Of a DNA stretch of 64,000 nt, positions 15,263 to 23,662 are shown one piece after another. The first letter of the stretch is position 1, and each line of letters starts with the position of its first letter. The position numbers and the translations under genes were made by a program. The notes under the pieces were generated by a model. That model worked only from the letters and a program-made list of their open reading frames with translations, was not told the origin of the DNA and searched no databases. This DNA is from Curtobacterium sp. MCPF17_002. Lineage in GTDB: Bacteria; Actinomycetota; Actinomycetes; Actinomycetales; Microbacteriaceae. The stretch spans positions 372,001 to 436,000 of the forward strand of contig NZ_CP126251.1 of NCBI RefSeq assembly GCF_003234115.2, written 5' to 3'.

Positions 15263-16552
15263 ATGTCAACCGTCACCGACACCCCGACGGGCACCGTCCC
15301 CGCCACCGTTGCTGCTCCCGCATCGGCGGGCGACCGCGTCGTCGCTCCCCGCGGACGCCGTGCCCACACGCGGCGTCGTCACGGCTTCGGCTTCTGGGCG
15401 GTCGCCTTCGCGTTCCTCTCGGTGATGGCCTTCGCGACCGTGCCGGCACCGCTCTACGTGATCTACCAGGCACGGGACGGCTTCCCGACGTTCACGACCA
15501 CCGTCATCTTCGCGGCCTACGGCGTGGGCGTCGTCGGGGCGCTCTTCCTGGCCGGACACCTCAGCGACGTGCACGGTCGTCGCCCGCTCATCCTCGTGTC
15601 GATCGCCCTCGAGCTCGTCGCCGCCGTGCTCTTCCTGCTCTGGAACGACGTCAGCGGCCTCATCGTCGCGCGGCTCGTGACCGGCCTCGGCGTCGGGCTG
15701 CTGACGGCGACGGCGACCGCGCACCTCGGGGAGCTCCGCGTCCGGGCGACGGGCTCGCAGTCCTCCGCTGCCGGTGCGAGCGTCGCCGCCGGTGCCGTGA
15801 ACCTCGGCGGCCTGTCGCTCGGTGCCCTGGTCGGCGGCGCACTCGCCGAGTTCGTCGGGCAGCCGCTGATGGTGCCGTACGTCGTGTTCGTCGTCGCGCT
15901 GACGGTCGCGTTCGTGGTCGTCCTAGCCGCGCCGGAGACCGTCGACCGTCCGTCCTCGCCGGTCGCCTACCGCCCGCAGCGCCTGCAGGCGCCGGAGGGC
16001 AAGGCCGGAGCGTTCTGGGTCGCCGGCACCGCCGCCTTCGCCGCCCTCGCGGTGCAGGGCCTCTTCACCTCGGTCGCGCCGAGCTTCCTCGGGACGACCT
16101 TCCACGTGACCGACCGCCTGGCAGCGGGAGCCACCACGTTCGGCGTCTTCGCCGCGAGCGCGGTGTCGCAGATCGTGTTCGCCCGGCTGTCGCAGCGGGC
16201 GCAGATCCGGCTCGGCCTGGTGCTGCTCGTCGTCGGGCTCGTGGTCCTGGCCGTGGCCGCCGTGCTGCTCCAGGTCGCCGGCTTCATCGGGGGCGGTGTC
16301 GTCGCGGGAGCCGGTGTCGGGCTGCTCTTCAAGGCGTCGATCTCGAGCGCCGGGGCGCTGGTCGAGCCGGAGCGCCGTGGTGGGGTCCTCGCGGCGACGT
16401 TCCTCATCGCCTACGCCGGCCTGACCGTGCCCGTCGTCGCCGTGGGTGCTGCGCTGCTCGTGCTGCCGACGCTCCCGGTGCTCCTCGGGTACGTGGTGTT
16501 CGTGGTGGTGCTGGCGCTCGTCGCCGGGACGCGCTTGGCCGCGCGGGCGTAG
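15263..16552 (+). CDS. MFS transporter (12-helix)
   Basis: This 429-residue MFS protein has about twelve membrane helices, a long charged N-terminal lead, and the loop-2 motif GHLSDVHGRRPLI near residue 95. It resembles sugar-efflux/drug-efflux members of the superfamily. It is transcribed away from the LysR gene at 14300-15181, the usual layout of a regulator with its exporter. The ATG at 15263 has GGAG upstream. A 24-bp tandem repeat begins directly after the stop codon. Confidence 0.88.
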   Translation: MSTVTDTPTGTVPATVAAPASAGDRVVAPRGRRAHTRRRHGFGFWAVAFAFLSVMAFATVPAPLYVIYQARDGFPTFTTTVIFAAYGVGVVGALFLAGHLSDVHGRRPLILVSIALELVAAVLFLLWNDVSGLIVARLVTGLGVGLLTATATAHLGELRVRATGSQSSAAGASVAAGAVNLGGLSLGALVGGALAEFVGQPLMVPYVVFVVALTVAFVVVLAAPETVDRPSSPVAYRPQRLQAPEGKAGAFWVAGTAAFAALAVQGLFTSVAPSFLGTTFHVTDRLAAGATTFGVFAASAVSQIVFARLSQRAQIRLGLVLLVVGLVVLAVAAVLLQVAGFIGGGVVAGAGVGLLFKASISSAGALVEPERRGGVLAATFLIAYAGLTVPVVAVGAALLVLPTLPVLLGYVVFVVVLALVAGTRLAARA

Positions 16553-16624
16553 CGCGCCGGGGCCGCCCACGCCTCACGCGCCGGGACCGCCCGCGCCTCA
16601 CGCGCCGGGGCCGCCCGCGCCTCA
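16553..16624. repeat. 24-bp tandem repeat, three copies, directly after the stop codon
   Basis: Three 24-bp units begin at 16553, 16577 and 16601, each starting CGCGCCGGGRCCGCCC and ending GCCTCA. The first base follows the TAG stop of the MFS gene. They look like recent slippage or duplication copies. A CTGGAGGCGCG motif follows at 16678. Confidence 0.88.
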
Positions 16625-16712
16625 CGATCGTGCTGCGGCACCCCGTCCGCGCCGCTGACACCGCGCACCGTGCGAGCCTGGAGGCGCGACACCCGTCCGG
16701 CATACTGGGCGC

Positions 16713-17324
16713 GTGTCCCAGAAGCGCAACCGTTCCGTGCTCGCCGGGGTCGTGGCCGTCCTGGCCGCCGGCCTCGTCGCCGGAGGGCTCGCGCTCGCCG
16801 CACAGCGCGGCGCCGACGACCCGGTGATCGGCGGCGGAGCCGCGACCGTGAGCCCGAGTGCGACCGCGGGCGACGGCAGCGCGGCGGACGGCACGGTGAC
16901 GATCACGGTGGCCGGCCCCGACCTGCCCGGCGGCGGTGTCCTCGACCGGTGCGGTGCGAACAGTCGCGAGAGCGTCGCGCGCTACGACACGGCGGCGCTC
17001 GGCGAGGTCGTGCTGCAGTGCGGCGACTCCGGCCAGGGCTACGAGCACATCCGCGTCCGCCACACCCAGGACTGGACCGACGTCGTGACGGGTCACGGCT
17101 CCCGGGACTGGGACGACGCGATGCTCACCGCCGTGCGGACCGTCCTCGAGACGCCTCGCACCGGGTACCCGCAGGACGCCGGCGACGGCAAGGTCTGCTA
17201 CGCCGCACCCGTGCGGTTCGACGACGGATCCCGCCCCGCCGAGGAGCCCTTCGTCAAGGTCATCGTCTCCGCCACCACGGAGCGCGTCATCACCGCCTAC
17301 CCCACACGCGACGACGGCTGCTGA
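16713..17324 (+). CDS. membrane-anchored extracytoplasmic protein of unknown function
   Basis: This 203-residue protein has an N-terminal membrane anchor or signal (VLAGVVAVLAAGLVAGGLALA), a low-complexity stretch to about residue 60, and an outer domain with conserved-looking YEHIRVRHTQDW and DWDDAM, and four Cys residues. The His/Arg/Trp pattern is slightly reminiscent of toxin-nuclease domains that carry an HI..RH motif, but the match is too weak to name a function. The GTG start has CATACT six bases upstream and no ribosome site, so it is probably leaderless. Confidence 0.7.
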   Translation: MSQKRNRSVLAGVVAVLAAGLVAGGLALAAQRGADDPVIGGGAATVSPSATAGDGSAADGTVTITVAGPDLPGGGVLDRCGANSRESVARYDTAALGEVVLQCGDSGQGYEHIRVRHTQDWTDVVTGHGSRDWDDAMLTAVRTVLETPRTGYPQDAGDGKVCYAAPVRFDDGSRPAEEPFVKVIVSATTERVITAYPTRDDGC

Positions 17325-17367
17325 CCCGCGCCCGCGCGCTCAGCCCGGTCTCGGTCTCGGGTGACGC

Positions 17368-17509
17368 ATGCGTGTGCACGTTCCGACGTTCCACCTGTCG
17401 ATCTACTGGTGCCGTGTCGAATCCTGCACGCGCATCTGATGCGTGTACATGTTCCGACGTTCCACGCGTCGATCGTCTGGCGCAATGTCGGAAGATGCGC
17501 ACGCACCGA
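17368..17509. repeat. 71-bp direct repeat, two copies, each a degenerate hairpin
   Basis: ATGCGTGTGCACGTTCCGAC at 17368 and ATGCGTGTACATGTTCCGAC at 17439 begin two 71-bp units that also share CGTTCCAC and GTCGATC. The two ends of each unit can pair, so each is a long imperfect hairpin. The block fills the gap between two convergent genes; I see no gene in it. Confidence 0.75.
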
Positions 17510-17585
17510 GCGCCCACGTACTCATGGCCGACCCGACCCGACCCGACCCGACCGGCGCCGCGCCCGCACCGCACCGCCCGCTCCG

Positions 17586-18506
17586 CTACGCGTGCACCTC
17601 GTGCTCGTGCCGGCGGTGCGACACCGGCTCCAGCTGGAACGTCGAGTGCTCCACGGGCACGTCGAAGTGCTCCGCCACGCACTGCTGCAGCTCGTCGAGG
17701 ATCCGCGGAGCGTGCGCGCTCGAGAAGCAGTGGTCGTCCACGACCACGTGCGCGGTGAGGTTCGGCACCCCGGTGGCCACGAGCGTCGCGTGCAGGTCGT
17801 GCACCGCGATGACGTGGTCGAGCTCGAGGATGTGCCCCCGCACGGCGTCGAGGTCGAGCCCCGGTGGCGTCGATTCGAGCAGGACGTTCGCGGTCTCGCG
17901 CAGCAGCCGGATCGCCCGAGGCAGGATGAGCAGCCCGATGAGGATCGCCGCGACCGAGTCGGCACGCTCCCACCCGGTCACCATGAGCACGATCGCGGCG
18001 CCGATCACCGCGACGGAGCCGAGCGTGTCGTTGAGGACCTCGAGCCGTGCGGCCCGTGAGGTGAAGGTCTCACCCGACGCCCGCAGCAGCACCCCGTACG
18101 CCACGAGGTTGCCGACGAGCCCGATGATCCCGAACACGAGCAGCGGCCCCGAGTGGATCTCGGCCGGCACGATCAGTCGCTGCACCGCGGAGATGATGAC
18201 GTAGACGCCGACCGCGAGGAGGATCGCCGCCTGCGCCGTGGCCCCGAGCACCTCGGCCCGCTGGAACCCCCACGTGCGCTGCGCCGTCGGACTGCGTCGG
18301 GCGAGGCGTGTGGCGACGAGGCCGATGCCGAGCCCACCGGTGTCGACGACCATGTGCCCCGCGTCGACGAGCAGCGCGAGCGACCCGGTGACGACGGCGC
18401 CGACGACCTCGGCGAGCAGGATGCCCGCGGAGATGCAGAACGCGACGAGCAGCGCGCGCTCGGACGCGTGTCCGTGCGCGTGCACCGCTCCGTGGTCGTG
18501 TCCCAT
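17586..18506 (-). CDS. cation diffusion facilitator family transporter
   Basis: This roughly 306-residue CDF protein exports divalent cations such as zinc or cadmium by proton exchange. It begins with a His-rich stretch (MGHDHGAVHAHGH), has six membrane helices with the metal-site acids in LLVDAGHMVVDTGG (helix 2) and LEVLNDTLGSVAVI (helix 5), and ends in the cytoplasmic dimer domain with a His-rich tail (HRRHEHEVHA). Another ATG lies three codons upstream (18515). The divergent gene starts 48 bases away. Confidence 0.9.
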   Translation of the reverse strand: MGHDHGAVHAHGHASERALLVAFCISAGILLAEVVGAVVTGSLALLVDAGHMVVDTGGLGIGLVATRLARRSPTAQRTWGFQRAEVLGATAQAAILLAVGVYVIISAVQRLIVPAEIHSGPLLVFGIIGLVGNLVAYGVLLRASGETFTSRAARLEVLNDTLGSVAVIGAAIVLMVTGWERADSVAAILIGLLILPRAIRLLRETANVLLESTPPGLDLDAVRGHILELDHVIAVHDLHATLVATGVPNLTAHVVVDDHCFSSAHAPRILDELQQCVAEHFDVPVEHSTFQLEPVSHRRHEHEVHA

Positions 18507-18554
18507 GCGGTCCATCGTAGGTTTCCGGCGGGTCGACATGCCAGGATCGGGAGC

Positions 18555-19220
18555 GTGACCCGGTCGCCCTACGAGCTGAGCACGCCGCCGGACGTGCTGG
18601 CCCGCCTGCACCCGCGGCTCCGCACGTACTTCGGCCCGATCCCACCCGGTCACGTCGGTCGCGGCGAGGGGGTCTTCACCGTGGTCGGCACGCCCCGCCG
18701 GTGGCTCTGGCCCGTCCTCGCGTGGTTCGCGCGCGACGCCGTCATGTTCCCGGTGTGGGAACGGGACGTGCCCTTCACCGTCGAGAACCGCCCGGCTCGC
18801 GTCCGCCGCGGATCCGCCGGCCTGGAGGCGCGGGTCGCCGTCCGCGCGCACCGCACCTTCCGGTTCCGCTCGGGTGCCCGCACGATGGCGGACGCCATCA
18901 CCGCCGAACCGGACGGCCTCGTCGACCACCTCGGTCGGCGTGGGCGCGTCAGCGCGCTCCTGCGGACGGAGGTCGATGCGGACGGTCCGGACGCGGGCGC
19001 CCTGCGCCTGGTCTCCACGCGTGTGACGTTCCGCGCGCTGGGACGCGAGTGGCGCCTCCAGGCTCGCATCGCACCACGTGTGACGCTGGTGGAACGATTC
19101 GATGACGAAGCCGACCGGCAGCGCGTGTCCCTGGTGCTCTCGGCGCCGGTGATCGGCACGCTGTACCGGTACGAGGGGGCGTTCCGGTACGAGATCGCGC
19201 CGGACACAGAACGGGGATGA
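18555..19220 (+). CDS. DUF4166 domain-containing protein
   Basis: This 221-residue protein matches the DUF4166 pattern: HPRLRTYFG at the start, GRGEGVFTVVGTPRRWLWPVL near residue 35, and a C-terminal beta-rich part. The function of the family is unknown. It is one base from the TIGR01777 epimerase gene, and these two are often neighbours or fused. The GTG start has GGGAG upstream and CAGGAT as a possible -10. One copy of CTGGAGGCGCGG lies in its coding sequence (18822), here giving LEAR. Confidence 0.8.
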   Translation: MTRSPYELSTPPDVLARLHPRLRTYFGPIPPGHVGRGEGVFTVVGTPRRWLWPVLAWFARDAVMFPVWERDVPFTVENRPARVRRGSAGLEARVAVRAHRTFRFRSGARTMADAITAEPDGLVDHLGRRGRVSALLRTEVDADGPDAGALRLVSTRVTFRALGREWRLQARIAPRVTLVERFDDEADRQRVSLVLSAPVIGTLYRYEGAFRYEIAPDTERG

Positions 19221-19221
19221 G

Positions 19222-20199
19222 ATGAGAGACCAGAAGGGCCGCGTCGTGGTCGCGGGAGCGAGCGGTTTCGTCGGACAGTACCTCCAGGACGCGTTCCGCG
19301 ACGAGGGGTACGAGGTCGTCACGGTCGGGCGAACGGGCGATGCCGTGTGGGGCAACACCCTGCGGATCCGCGAACTCGTGGACGGCGCCGCGATGGTCGT
19401 GAACATGGCCGGCAAGAGCGTGAACTGCCGCTACGGGCGACGCAACCGCGCCGAGATCATCCGCTCCCGGGTGGACACCACCCTCGAACTCGCCGAGGCG
19501 ATCCGGACGAGCGAGCAGCCGCCGCCGCTGTGGATCAACGCGTCCACGGCGACGATCTACCGGCACGCCGACGACCGTCCGCAGGACGAGGCGACGGGGG
19601 AGCTCGGCGAGGGGTTCTCGGTCTCGGTGGCGAGGGCGTGGGAGGACGCCCTGAACGCGGTGGACCTCCCCGGAACCCGTCGCGTGGCGCTGCGGATGGC
19701 GATCGTGTTCGGCGACGGCAGTGCCCTGGTGCCGCTCCTCCGACTGGCGCAGGCGGGGCTCGGCGGGCCGCAGTACGACGGCGCGTGGTTCCCGACGCGC
19801 TCCCGGCTGCGGGCGGGGACCCACCACCACGACCGGCACACCCGCGGGCGGCAGAAGTTCAGCTGGGTGCACATCGCCGACGTCCTGGGGGCGATCCGCT
19901 TCGTCCGCGACCACGAGGACATCGACGGCGCGGTCAACGTGTCGAGCCCGAACCCGTCGGACAACCGGACCGTGATGGCGACGATCCGCGACGCCGTGGG
20001 CCGACGGTTCGGGATCCCCACGTGGCGGTGGATGCTCGAGATCGGGTCGTTCGCGATCCGGACCGAGACGGAACTCGTGCTGAAGAGCCGGTGGGTGGTG
20101 CCGACGCGGCTGGTCGAGGCGGGCTACGAGTTCCGGTACCCGCACCTGCGCGGGGCGCTCGCCGGGATCATCGCCGAGCGTCGCCAGCACCGGGGCTGA
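19222..20199 (+). CDS. TIGR01777 family NAD-dependent epimerase/oxidoreductase
   Basis: This 325-residue protein is an extended SDR of the TIGR01777 kind. It has the NAD loop GASGFVGQYL near residue 13, the family NMAGKSVNCRY near 62, and the C-terminal DUF1731-like segment. Relatives are sometimes labelled cell-division inhibitors without strong evidence. The start is one base after the DUF4166 stop, so the two genes form an operon. Its 3' end overlaps the convergent EamA gene by 32 bases. Confidence 0.85.
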   Translation: MRDQKGRVVVAGASGFVGQYLQDAFRDEGYEVVTVGRTGDAVWGNTLRIRELVDGAAMVVNMAGKSVNCRYGRRNRAEIIRSRVDTTLELAEAIRTSEQPPPLWINASTATIYRHADDRPQDEATGELGEGFSVSVARAWEDALNAVDLPGTRRVALRMAIVFGDGSALVPLLRLAQAGLGGPQYDGAWFPTRSRLRAGTHHHDRHTRGRQKFSWVHIADVLGAIRFVRDHEDIDGAVNVSSPNPSDNRTVMATIRDAVGRRFGIPTWRWMLEIGSFAIRTETELVLKSRWVVPTRLVEAGYEFRYPHLRGALAGIIAERRQHRG

Positions 20200-21124
20200 G
20201 CACGGGCACAGCGTCGCCGAACTCGCCGCCGGGCTCGCCGGCTGGCAGCGCCGCACCCGCCCGGGCCTGACGCGACGACCACAGCACCGCCGCGACGACG
20301 ACCACACCCGCGATCACCTCGACCAGGTCGGGGACCTCGCCGAACGCCACCCAGGACGCGAGCACCCCGACGACGGGCACGAGCATCGAGAACGGCGCGA
20401 CGGTGCTCGACGGGTACGCGGCCATCAGCCGCGACCAGATGCCGTACCCGACGAGCGTCGCCACCAGCACGATGTAGAGCAGGCCGAGGTCCGCCGGCAG
20501 TGCCGCACGGGTGAACGCGGTGCCGAGCGCCTGCCCGATGCGGTCCGGCCCCTCGACGACGAACGACAGCACGGCCATCGGGACCGGCGGCACGATCGAC
20601 CACCACAGGGTCAGGTGCAGCGGGTTCGACGCCCCCGAACGCCGGGTCGCGACGTTCCCGATCGCCCAGCCGAGGGCGCCACACAGGGCCAGCACGACGG
20701 GGAGCAGTGCTGCTGCCTGTGCCCGGTGCACCGCGATCGCCGCGAGGGCGCACACCGCGATCGTCACCCCGATGACCTGTCGCCGGGTGAGCCGCTCGCG
20801 CAGGAACACCCCGGCGAGCACGACCGTGAACGGTGCCGAGGCCTGCAGCACGAGCGAGGCCAGGCCCGACGGCAACCCCGCCGCCATGCCGAGGTAGAGG
20901 AACGCGAACTGCAGCACGCCGAGCCCGAGGCCGACGAGCAGGAGCCGTCCGAACGGGATCCGCGGGCGCGGCACGAACAGCACGGTCGGGATCGCCAGCA
21001 GGGTGAACCGGACCGCGGCGAGGAGGAACGGCGGGAAGTGCTCGAGCGCGATCGCCGTGGCGGGGAAGTTGAGCCCCCAGACGACGGCGACGACCACGGC
21101 GAGGAGACGATCACGGGGGAGCAC
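20168..21124 (-). CDS. EamA/DMT family transporter
   Basis: This roughly 318-residue protein has ten membrane helices in two EamA repeats, as in the RhaT/YdcZ-like drug/metabolite exporters. The first helix reads VVVAVVWGLNFPATAIAL. The C-terminal 35 residues are a Gly/Ala/Pro-rich tail that overlaps the convergent gene. Starts at 21124 or 21142 (both GTG) are possible. It is divergent from a LysR gene that probably regulates it, a pairing typical of amino-acid or metabolite export. Confidence 0.85.
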   Translation of the reverse strand: MLPRDRLLAVVVAVVWGLNFPATAIALEHFPPFLLAAVRFTLLAIPTVLFVPRPRIPFGRLLLVGLGLGVLQFAFLYLGMAAGLPSGLASLVLQASAPFTVVLAGVFLRERLTRRQVIGVTIAVCALAAIAVHRAQAAALLPVVLALCGALGWAIGNVATRRSGASNPLHLTLWWSIVPPVPMAVLSFVVEGPDRIGQALGTAFTRAALPADLGLLYIVLVATLVGYGIWSRLMAAYPSSTVAPFSMLVPVVGVLASWVAFGEVPDLVEVIAGVVVVAAVLWSSRQARAGAALPAGEPGGEFGDAVPVLSPGAGDARR

Positions 21125-21196
21125 GGGACGATCGTGACCCACTCGGACCGTGCAGCACCAGCGAAGAGTTCCGAACCGACGTTGTAGCCTCCCTGC

Positions 21197-22111
21197 ATGG
21201 TCGACTTCGACGTCCAGCTGCTCGCCGTCCTCCGGGAACTCGCCGAGCGCGGCAGCGTCACCGCGGTCGCCGAGGCCACGCACCGCACCCCGAGCGCCGT
21301 CTCGCAGCAGCTCCGGACCCTGCAGCGCCAGGTCGGGGTCACCCTCGTCGAGCGAGTCGGTCGTGGCGTGCGGCTGACCGAGCACGGCCGGGTCCTCGCG
21401 GGCCTCGCCGCCGGCGTCGCGACGGCGATCGCCACGGTCGACGCCGCGTGGCGCGAGCACCTCGGCGGTGCGACCGGACGCGTCGACCTCGCGGTCTTCC
21501 CGTCCGCCGCGGAGCTCCTGCTGCCGGGGCTCCTCACCCGGATGCGTGAGCACCCGGGCATCGAGCTCGTCCTCGTCGACGTGGACGTCAACGAGGACGA
21601 GTTCGGACCCCTCGCCGCCGACCACGACGTGGTGATCGGACACCGGCCGGACGGGGCTCCGCCGGCGGGACGCGAAGCGCTCGAGACGGTGCCGCTCCTG
21701 CGCGAACCGCTCGACGTGGCGCTCCCGCTCGGGCACCGCCTGGCCGCACGCGCACGCGTGGGCATCGACGACGTCGTCGGCGAGGACTGGATCGGCGTGC
21801 CGTCGGGCTACCCGATCGACCGGGTGCTCACTGCGATGGCCGCAGCCACGGACACCCCGCCGAGCGTGGGCTTCCGGACGATCCACCTGCCCGTCATCGA
21901 GAACCTGGTCGCCGCCGGGCACGGGGTCGCGCTCGTCCCGCGCTACACCTCGGGGACGCGTGCACCGGGGCGATTCCACCTGGCCGAACTCGCCGAGGTC
22001 CGGGCCGGTCGCCGCATCGAGGCGCTCGTCCGTCCCGACCGTGCGGTCCGCCCAGGGGTCCGCACCGTCCTGGAGGCGCTGGTCGCCGAAGCACGAGACG
22101 TCACCGCCTGA
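21197..22111 (+). CDS. LysR family transcriptional regulator
   Basis: This 304-residue LysR protein has its winged helix at residues 1-60 (LRELAERGSVTAVAEATHR, then TPSAVSQQLRTL) and a periplasmic-binding-like effector domain after residue 90. It is divergent from the EamA exporter, with 72 bases between them. TAGCCT lies six bases before the ATG and there is no ribosome site, so the message is probably leaderless. A hairpin and a CTGGAGGCGCGG copy follow the gene. Confidence 0.9.
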   Translation: MVDFDVQLLAVLRELAERGSVTAVAEATHRTPSAVSQQLRTLQRQVGVTLVERVGRGVRLTEHGRVLAGLAAGVATAIATVDAAWREHLGGATGRVDLAVFPSAAELLLPGLLTRMREHPGIELVLVDVDVNEDEFGPLAADHDVVIGHRPDGAPPAGREALETVPLLREPLDVALPLGHRLAARARVGIDDVVGEDWIGVPSGYPIDRVLTAMAAATDTPPSVGFRTIHLPVIENLVAAGHGVALVPRYTSGTRAPGRFHLAELAEVRAGRRIEALVRPDRAVRPGVRTVLEALVAEARDVTA

Positions 22112-22181
22112 GAGTGGTGCCGCTGACGGCGGGGCCGCCCCGCGCCTCCAGTCCGCCCGTGGGATGCGGCAGATCCCCATC

Positions 22182-22232
22182 GTGAGCAGGAATGGTCGGG
22201 TCCCGATCCGGAACCCGACCACTTCTGCTCAC
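22182..22232. terminator. hairpin with GTGAGCAGGAA arms, copy 1
   Basis: Arms GTGAGCAGGAATGGTCGGGT (22182-22201) and ACCCGACCACTTCTGCTCAC (22213-22232) pair with two mismatches. It sits between the LysR gene and the convergent purB. A related hairpin with nearly the same left arm lies at 51402-51452. CCGCGCCTCCAG lies just upstream at 22140-22151. Confidence 0.75.
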
Positions 22233-22276
22233 GAAGTGCACGCGAGGTGCACGCGCGCGCCGCGCGCGTGGTGCCG

Positions 22277-23662
22277 TCAGACGTCGAGGTGGTCGACCAG
22301 CTCGTCGGCCAGGCCCGTGTACGTCGCCGGGGTCAGGTTCGTCAGCCGCGCCTTCGCCCCGGACGAGATGTCCAGACCGTTCACGAACGCGACGAGGTCC
22401 GCCTGCCCGATGCGCTTGCCGCGGGTGAGCTCCTTGAGCATCGCGTACGGGTCCTCGATGTTCGACTGCCCGGAGGTCACCTCGGCACGGATCACCGTCT
22501 GGATCGCCTCGCCGAGCACCTCCCAGTTGTGGTCGAGGTCCTCGGCCAGCCGGGTCTCGTTCACCGCGATCTCGTTCAGGCCGCGACGGAGGTTGTCGAG
22601 CGCGAGCAGCGAGTGCCCGAACGCGACGCCGATGTTCCGCTGCGTGGTGGAGTCCGTGAGGTCACGCTGCAACCGGGACGTCACGAGGGTCTCGGACAGC
22701 GTCGAGAACAGCGCCGAGGAGATCTCGAGGTTCGCCTCGGCGTTCTCGAACCGGATCGGGTTGATCTTGTGCGGCATCGTCGACGACCCCGTGGCACCCG
22801 CGACCGGGATCTGCGTGAAGTACCCCATCGAGATGTAGGTCCACACGTCGGTCGCGAAGTTGTGCAGGATCCGGTTCGCGTGCCGGACGCGGTCGTAGAG
22901 CTCCGCCTGCCAGTCGTGCGACTCGATCTGCGTCGTCAGCGGGTTCCAGGTGAGCCCGAGGCCCTCGACGAACTCGCGGGAGAGCGTCGGCCAGTCGGCC
23001 TCGGGGTCGGCGGCGAGGTGCGCCGAGAACGTGCCGGTCGCGCCGGAGAACTTGCCGAGGTACTCACCGCCCTCGATCTGCGCCAGGACGCGCTCGAGGC
23101 GGTAGACGACGACCGCGAGCTCCTTGCCGAGCGTGGTCGGGGTGGCCGGCTGCCCGTGCGTGTGGGAGAGCATCGGCACCTCCCGCAGCTCGACGCTCAT
23201 CTCGCGGAGCTTCGCCAGCACCCCGCGGAACGCCGGCAACCAGACCTGGTCGACGGTGTCCCGCACGGTGAGTGCGTAGGAGAGGTTGTTGATGTCCTCG
23301 CTCGTGCACGCGAAGTGCGTGAGCTCGGCGATGGCGTCGAGACCGAGCTCCGACAGGCGGCGACGGACGAAGTACTCGACCGCCTTCACGTCGTGACGGG
23401 TCGTCGCCTCGATCTCGGCGAGTTCGGCGATCTGCGCCTGCCCGAAGGTCAGGGCGACGCCGCGCAGTGCGGTCTTGTCGTCGACGCTGAGCGGCGACGT
23501 GGTGAACATCGCGTGGTCGGTCAGGAAGACGAGCCACTCGACCTCGACCACGATGCGCGCGCGGTTGAGGCCGGCTTCGGACAGGTGCTCGCCCACCGTG
23601 TGCACGATCGGGTAGTAGCGACCGTCGAGCGGGCTGATCGGCTGCGGGGGAAGGGGGGTCAT
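22277..23662 (-). CDS. purB: adenylosuccinate lyase
   Basis: This 461-residue enzyme of the fumarase/aspartase superfamily cleaves adenylosuccinate to AMP and SAICAR to AICAR in purine synthesis. The start PISPLDGRYYP and the superfamily signature GSSTMPHKINPIRFENAE near residue 290 are both clear. The N-terminal active-site block is TSEDINNLSYAL. The ATG overlaps the phosphatase stop codon (ATGA), so purB is translated together with it; GGGAG precedes the start. Confidence 0.96.
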   Translation of the reverse strand: MTPLPPQPISPLDGRYYPIVHTVGEHLSEAGLNRARIVVEVEWLVFLTDHAMFTTSPLSVDDKTALRGVALTFGQAQIAELAEIEATTRHDVKAVEYFVRRRLSELGLDAIAELTHFACTSEDINNLSYALTVRDTVDQVWLPAFRGVLAKLREMSVELREVPMLSHTHGQPATPTTLGKELAVVVYRLERVLAQIEGGEYLGKFSGATGTFSAHLAADPEADWPTLSREFVEGLGLTWNPLTTQIESHDWQAELYDRVRHANRILHNFATDVWTYISMGYFTQIPVAGATGSSTMPHKINPIRFENAEANLEISSALFSTLSETLVTSRLQRDLTDSTTQRNIGVAFGHSLLALDNLRRGLNEIAVNETRLAEDLDHNWEVLGEAIQTVIRAEVTSGQSNIEDPYAMLKELTRGKRIGQADLVAFVNGLDISSGAKARLTNLTPATYTGLADELVDHLDV

